Position numbers and translations under genes: made by a program. Shown here piece after piece: positions 59,001 to 64,000 of a stretch of DNA of 64,000 nucleotides (positions within the stretch are counted from its first letter, which is position 1; the number at the start of each line of letters is the position of its first letter). Below the pieces are notes generated by a model that was given only the letters and a program-made list of their open reading frames with translations, had not been told where the DNA came from and searched no databases. This DNA is from Scolanthus callimorphus (lineage: Eukaryota; Cnidaria; Anthozoa; Actiniaria; Edwardsiidae): NCBI GenBank assembly GCA_033964015.1, contig CM066917.1:29029951-29093950 (forward strand). Reading direction: 5' to 3'.

Positions 59001-59466
59001 GTCGAACTAGGCGCCATTTCATTTGAGACTTTTTTCAAAGCTAATTTTTAAAGAAATCTCACTAAAATCTCAAAAGCCGTGCTTAACTGGCTAACAGTGA
59101 GGTGCGCGCCCGAAGCCAAGCCAGTATCAAACTGCATACCCAAAATAGCGATATTATGTTTCAAATACAACAACATATAGTTTACATATGGAAAGTTAAG
59201 GTTAAAAACCTTGAGTCTCCCGCGTAAACCGGGAGAGTTGGCTAAATGCAAATTTTAGACGGAGAACGCCTGACGATGCGTGGACAGGTATTGCATGCTG
59301 CGATATATATTTACATTTTAGTTCATTACTCCAGAAATTCTCAATAATATATTAAAGATAATGTTTTCTACTTACCATTTGTCTGAGCTGCAATGCCTTT
59401 TAATGTTGCAGATGCGAGTAATACTAGCCAAACACAGCAAAACGAAACTGAACGGTGGGACGCCAT
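56062..59466 (-). CDS. Secreted CAP/SCP-domain protein A
   Basis: This is a member of the CAP superfamily (CRISP, antigen 5, PR-1), closest to the short GAPR-1/GLIPR2 type but with a secretion signal. Three exons fit in phase: 59466-59376, 57075-56823 and 56353-56062, 211 residues. Exon 1 is a signal peptide (hydrophobic CCVWLVLLASA). Exon 2 gives YRTRHDAQPLTL, the His of FEHSPSD and the GENIAAW motif. Exon 3 gives GHFTAIVWKGS, the CAP signature with its second His, then GLGYY and VARYRPPGN. The family's biochemical role is disputed; lipid and metal binding are documented. Cysteines are few, so no CRISP-type tail is present. The last ~20 residues differ from paralogue B because of a one-base deletion near 56126-56134, which removes B's stop. 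This is either a sequence error or a real C-terminal extension. Confidence 0.85.
57166..57378. repeat. CATTCTCG MITE (copy 2, inverted)
   Basis: It has the same termini and interior as 2858-3077 but in reverse orientation: AATCTCGCGCATGCGTCAGT here is matched there by ACTGACGCATGCGCGAGATT. It sits in intron 1 of CAP gene A, about 90 bp upstream of exon 2. Confidence 0.8.
57612..57874. mobile_element. MITE with TATACCGTTTCCGGGA termini
   Basis: Left TATACCGTTTCCGGGAAACG and AAAAAGCCTATAAGCTTG are inverted on the right as CAAGCTTATAGGCTTTTT and CCCGGAAACGGTATA. The interior is short and non-coding. It lies in intron 1 of CAP gene A. Confidence 0.8.
58185..58580. repeat. AAACACT/AGTGTTT hairpin-rich repeat
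   Basis: ATCAAACACT and AGTGTTTGAT recur about ten times in both orientations. TCATTCGTTTGAGAAG occurs twice, near 58190 and 58430. Several short hairpins are possible. It lies in intron 1 of CAP gene A. Confidence 0.65.
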
Positions 59467-60212
59467 ATTTTGTTCACACCAGATCGATTGCCACGTGATT
59501 AAACGCAGGGTTCAATCTAGTCCCCAGAGCCTACGATTCTGAGCCAGCGGCGACGATCCGCCTAGATACTACTGTATTGTAATTCTGCATATCCTCGTTG
59601 GAGGTCACAAAGAAAGGCATCTTCCATTTACAAACACTGTCCAGCCAAACACAACGTTATGTCGGCCAAACGTTTAACGACAAAATAGTATGATGATAAA
59701 AAAAATTTGTACTTCTAATATCACAGTTGTAAATTAAATGAATTAACCAAACATGCCATGAGCAACCAGGGATTTGCGCGGCCGGAAAGTAGAGTGAACG
59801 GTGACTGCGAGGAAGGCGTACAGGTAACTGCTGTCGTCTCCAGTTTCAAGAGCAAAGTTGTGCATCCTCGAAATCCAAAGCATGTGAAGACCAGCTTCGA
59901 AAATGACAAGTAGGGAAGCTCGATATTTTTCGTTTACGTTGATGAAAGTACGTATACCTTTAGCAGAGATGCCAACCTTCGCCAAACACATTCGCGCGGG
60001 CTACCTGTTTTTTTGTTTTTGTTTTTAACTCGCCATAGTTCCCTTGGTCGGGAACCAATACACAGATCTCCCAAAGGTGGATCTCCCAAAGGTAACGGTG
60101 ATTGCCTATTGCCTACTAATAAGGAAGTCAGTTTTGCAACGTCGATAAGCCGAGAATAATTGACAATTAAATTGTCTTGAAATGGTCTGAACATAAAGCT
60201 TACATTATAAAT

Positions 60213-63200
60213 CTAGTTTTTACAGTCTTTACTCGCATCAAACTTTCCTTTCTGTACGTTTTCTAAAAACTGTCCGCCTTTATTACCAGGCGGCCGATAG
60301 CGGGCCACCATTGTCCGGCAGATCTTTCCGTCTTTCTCCTTATCATAATATCCTAGACCGAGTTCCTTGGATCCTTTCCATACAAGGGCGGTAAAGTGAC
60401 CAGCATTCCAGGACAGATTGTTGTTGGAGAAGTTGTATTCCGGATCGCAAACTTCACCATACCTATGAAGAAAAACAAATTTGTGCTGTGTGAACATTTA
60501 TTGATGAAATAGGATTTGAATTGCAGTAAGCAAAGCAAAGAAACGATTAAAGATATGAGTGTGTGAGTAGCTTGTGGCAAGATTCTTTGATTGGGAAATT
60601 TGCTGGGACAAAATTTACTAAAACCAAAGTGAAAACGTGGCTAACGCTTTACGCGCCCCTACATCCTAGAGCGGATTTCAGATGTCGTGAGTAATTCGCA
60701 ATTACTTTGTACTCCTGTAAGTTTTATTCAGAATTGGTGTAATCACTTTGCAATTGGTTTCACTACAGTCATATGAAATCCTCTCCGACTTGCACAGTCA
60801 GACTTCATCCGAGAATATTAAATTACAAAGAAATACAAGGCCCATGGGGTATTTTTGTACAATGCTTCCGTCTTTGATAAATGAAAGGTTGATCTAAATT
60901 TACGCCTTTATTTCCATTGAAATCATTTGTTCTGCAGCCAATCCACATATTTTCGTAAAACTTTTCCTTTTCTTCATTGCAACTTTTGAGCCCTTCATTG
61001 CGGTAAGCGCAACGTCGATGTCTCAGCTTTTTCACGGAACTCTCCTTTTGCGCTTGGTACGAATACTATAATAAGTATACGGCATCTATGATTCGTTTAC
61101 CATCGTTTTGTAACCTCAGTCGCCGTTTGAGGCTTAGTGTCGCACCACGCGGCTATATTCTCCCCTTGATTAGTCATCTTGTCGCTCGGCGCATGCTCAA
61201 ACTTGTCGCTTTCCGCCAGATATTTAGCCCACTCCATAGCGCTTTTGCTCAGCTCTGAATTCAGGGTCAGCGGTTTCGCGTCGTGGCGCGTGCGGTAATC
61301 GTTGGTGGCTTTGAGGCCTTCCTTGACGAATTCCGATGCGACTGCGAATTTGTCAAGAATAACAAACTCAAATTTTCTTATTACGTTTTATCCATCACAT
61401 TTTTGATATTCATAACATAACATCTCTATCTCTGATCATACCCCATTGATGAGAGCAACTGTAAGATTGTTGGTTATAAATAGAATATGAAATACCAAAA
61501 AAGAAACGTCCGGGGGTGCACCTACGTGCTTCGAGAAAATAGACCATGAAAAATCAGGAGAGGAAGGGTGCCAATAGACCAGCAGGTACCCAGCATCCTA
61601 ATATTCTAGTCTTTTCGTATCTTTTTTTGTATTTCCGAGACTTTTTTATAACCAACAAACTTACCCGAATGACGAGCTCCCACAGCTAAAGTTATTATCT
61701 TTTGCCCTATATAAATGGTCCACAATTTGTACTCTACACGTGACTCTAGATATACTTGACGCATCATAGATGTGCACAAAGCAAAACTATTAAAGAGCCT
61801 CTGTCAGCCTCCATTTTGTCAGCCTAGCAACATACCGAGACAGAGAAAGCATCCATTTCCATCGGCTGATTTAGGGAGTGTAGTGCAATGTTTGCGATTG
61901 AATTCGATAAATGAATAATACAACTTTGTTGCTCGGTTGCTCGGAGCGAGCGCAGCGAGCGTAGAGCAAATCTAATCTCTACCTCGCCACAGTTTTTAAA
62001 CAGTTCGCAAGTGCACTTTGTACTTCCACTCGATTCCCATTGCATAGGACTCACGAGCTCACAATGCAGAGCTTTAATTCGCATGCGCAGTATGATCATA
62101 TGGGGCAAGCGATTTCAACTGTCTCCTGGCAAACTCGGCAGACCATAATTTTTCGCGTCAACAACAAGTGTGGGCTGATTTCGGTGCTATGCAGTTCGAC
62201 AGCGATTATCGGTAAGTTAAAGTTATGAATTGCCTTAATTTCATCTGTAACTTTTTTGTACAAGTTCTAGCAGGTTTCAAAGCGTGTTTTTCACTGGTGT
62301 TAGAACATTTTCACTGCAGTTTTCGCGCGTTCTAGAGCGAATTTCGAACGCACATCCATGCAATAGCTAGATGTCGGTCGAACACGAAAACAACAAGCTT
62401 GGCTTTGCCAAAGTCTCCCCATCAATTGGGGGCTTTCAGTTTCAGTGACTTGCTGCCTGAAATCAAGTCTCCTCCAATTGCATTCGTATGAGCAGAGTAA
62501 AGGCTTTATTTTCTTGTGATATAGAACCAATTACCTACCAACGATTACATGCTTATATAGCTAAAATCAGCACCAAGCTTACTTACAATATCTTCTAGAT
62601 TGAGCGAGATTGAGCAAAATAGGCTTGAAATGATGATAGCACAAGTAAAGTTGAGCAATTCGTAGTATAGTTGCTGCAGTACTTAGCAGTAATAAAGCTG
62701 ATGCATTACCACAAAGGAAATTGCCCAAAATGTCTGCCCTATTTGGCACATAATTGCCCTATGTGGACCAGAAACCTAAATGAGCTATTAAAAGCTAAGC
62801 ACCCAATATTTATTTTGGTACAGTTGCCACCAGCATGTCATAAGCTAAACAAATTGTTGCAAATATGTTCCAAAAATAGCACACCTTTATGCAATGTATT
62901 CGTTGTGTGATTGTCCAGGCAAGTAAATTATGTAATTAAGTAATTTTTTTTCCTTTTTGTAGATCCAGCCTAGCATCATAATGAATAACCCCTCTAAGCA
63001 ACCAGGTCAATTACCTCTTCACTGGTCACAAGGTCGATCTGCTAATTTCATATGGAAAATAATAACAAGACTTAACATGTATCACTGATCGGAAGCACGA
63101 AAGCCACATCTTCACCGAGCGACAAATTAAGAGAGTGACATTGTTTGCAGTTGTTGAGGAGAAAAAAAAGACTCACAGGACCACAATTGATTGATATTAT

Positions 63201-63997
63201 TTTAAAAATGCATATTTACAAGGAGTTGTTGTGCAATTATGAAGCTAGGGGCCAAGAAATTACATTTTACAAACAAACGATGACAAAATTATTGAACAGA
63301 TGACACCAAGCATAGGCATTACTTTGAAGGACACCAGTGCCTGGTATGTTAATAATTAGTGTCAAGAACAAGACTGGTAAAATGTAAAATCTGGTTCAAT
63401 GTGCATCTCATGCATGAAAAATGTAAAGCTGTTGTTATTTTTTATCTGGAACATACTCAAACTGAATCAAGGAAATGGCTGTACTGCAGCTGGAATATTC
63501 AACCAACACAGGAAACCATATAAATCGCCTCCTTTTTATATACTAGGAAACAAAACGCTTCCTAGAAAAGAGTAGCCTCCGAGCACTTCACTATCTAAAT
63601 AGATACTACTAGTAGAAGACTATTTCAAGATTTCTACACGTAATTTGTTGCATGATGTCGACTGAAAACAATAACAAAGGAGTGGCTGACAAGGGCTCTT
63701 TAATAATGGAAATAGTGTACAGACGCGTAGCCATTGCATTGTATAGTTCGTGCTGTATATTTATTGTATTTGAGGCTTCATGGGGTAACGCAAATGCGTA
63801 TTTGCGTACAGGTAGCTACGTGCGCTGGTGTAACTCACCTTCAGAGCCATTTCCAGACCCTTCGCCGTTTCCCGTTTCCCCTCCTCCTCCCCCAGGGGTA
63901 GGTTTTGTCTCGCCGCCTGTTTCTTGGTCAGGATAAATTTTCATGACAATATCCATTTCTACTTCGTCGTCTTTCTTTATCTCGTACATCCCAAACC
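60213..63997 (-). CDS. CAP/SCP-domain protein B (partial, continues past the window edge)
   Basis: This is a tandem paralogue of CAP gene A. Two certain exons, 61341-61101 and 60462-60213, encode a full CAP domain: YRTRHDAKPLTL, FEHAPSD, GENIAAW, GHFTALVWKGSKELGLGYY, VARYRPPGN and a C-terminal FDASKDCKN then stop. Exon phases equal those of gene A. The next exon upstream that fits the phase (ends G, phase 1) is 63997-63839. It encodes GFGMYEIKKDDEVEMDIV then a Gly-rich linker, and its start resembles the last two strands of another CAP domain. If spliced together, the product has at least two CAP domains joined by a flexible linker. Otherwise that exon belongs to a third gene and the signal exon of B is unseen. 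Confidence 0.7.
60668..60790. repeat. Short GAGCGG MITE relative
   Basis: GAGCGGATTTCAGATGTCGTG at the left has a diverged inverse, CAGTCATATGAAATCCTCTC, at the right. CAATTACTT and CAATTGG words are shared with the 250-bp family. It is about half the usual length, and sits in the intron between the two CAP exons of gene B. Confidence 0.5.
61791..63705. mobile_element. Candidate 1.9-kb TTAAAGAGCC element
   Basis: The left end is TTAAAGAGCCTCTGTCAGCC and the right end is CTGACAAGGGCTCTTTAA, with the family's internal motifs next to both (CATAGCAACATACCGAG-like left, AACAATAACAAAGGAG right). No transposase-like open frame was seen in between. It could instead be two separate short elements or one element with inserted sequence. 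Confidence 0.45.
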
Positions 63998-64000
63998 CTG

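Overview
This window is animal nuclear DNA: genes are split by many GT-AG introns, it is AT-rich overall, and it is crowded with short inverted-repeat transposons (MITEs). The gene set and the density of TA/TTA-flanked fold-back elements suggest a cnidarian, probably an anthozoan such as a sea anemone. This is an inference, because no species-diagnostic gene is present. Exon borders below were placed by hand from splice signals, reading-frame phase and protein-family resemblance.

Layout: 1.9-8.8 kb (minus) is a DHHC palmitoyltransferase of the ZDHHC1/ZDHHC11 type. 12.1-25.3 kb (minus) is an endosomal/Golgi-type Na+/H+ exchanger, SLC9A8 (NHE8), in 16 coding exons. 25.8-47.1 kb (plus) is a 25-exon WD40 protein that looks like WDR97, head-to-head with SLC9A8 across about 560 bp. 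48.2-49.5 kb (minus) is an intronless vesicular amino-acid transporter (SLC32/VIAAT-like), convergent with WDR97. 50.2-53.1 kb holds two adjacent elements with identical 77-bp left ends and 60-bp right ends; the larger carries a 70-bp minisatellite. 56.1-64.0 kb (minus) holds two tandem CAP/SCP-domain genes, the second running off the window edge.

The genes do not form one pathway. The main observations are: (i) a 2.57-kb symmetric exon in the WDR97-like gene that adds about 857 codons inside a proline-rich linker; (ii) two predicted minor-spliceosome (U12) introns in neighbouring genes, one AT-AC in SLC9A8 and one GT-AG in ZDHHC; (iii) six one-base reading-frame breaks in otherwise well-conserved coding exons, five of them at or beside short homopolymer runs, which look more like consensus errors than decayed genes; (iv) about twenty MITE-like elements, some within tens of bases of splice sites and two with tRNA-like segments inside them.

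No rRNA, CRISPR array, prokaryotic operon or intact viral gene was seen.
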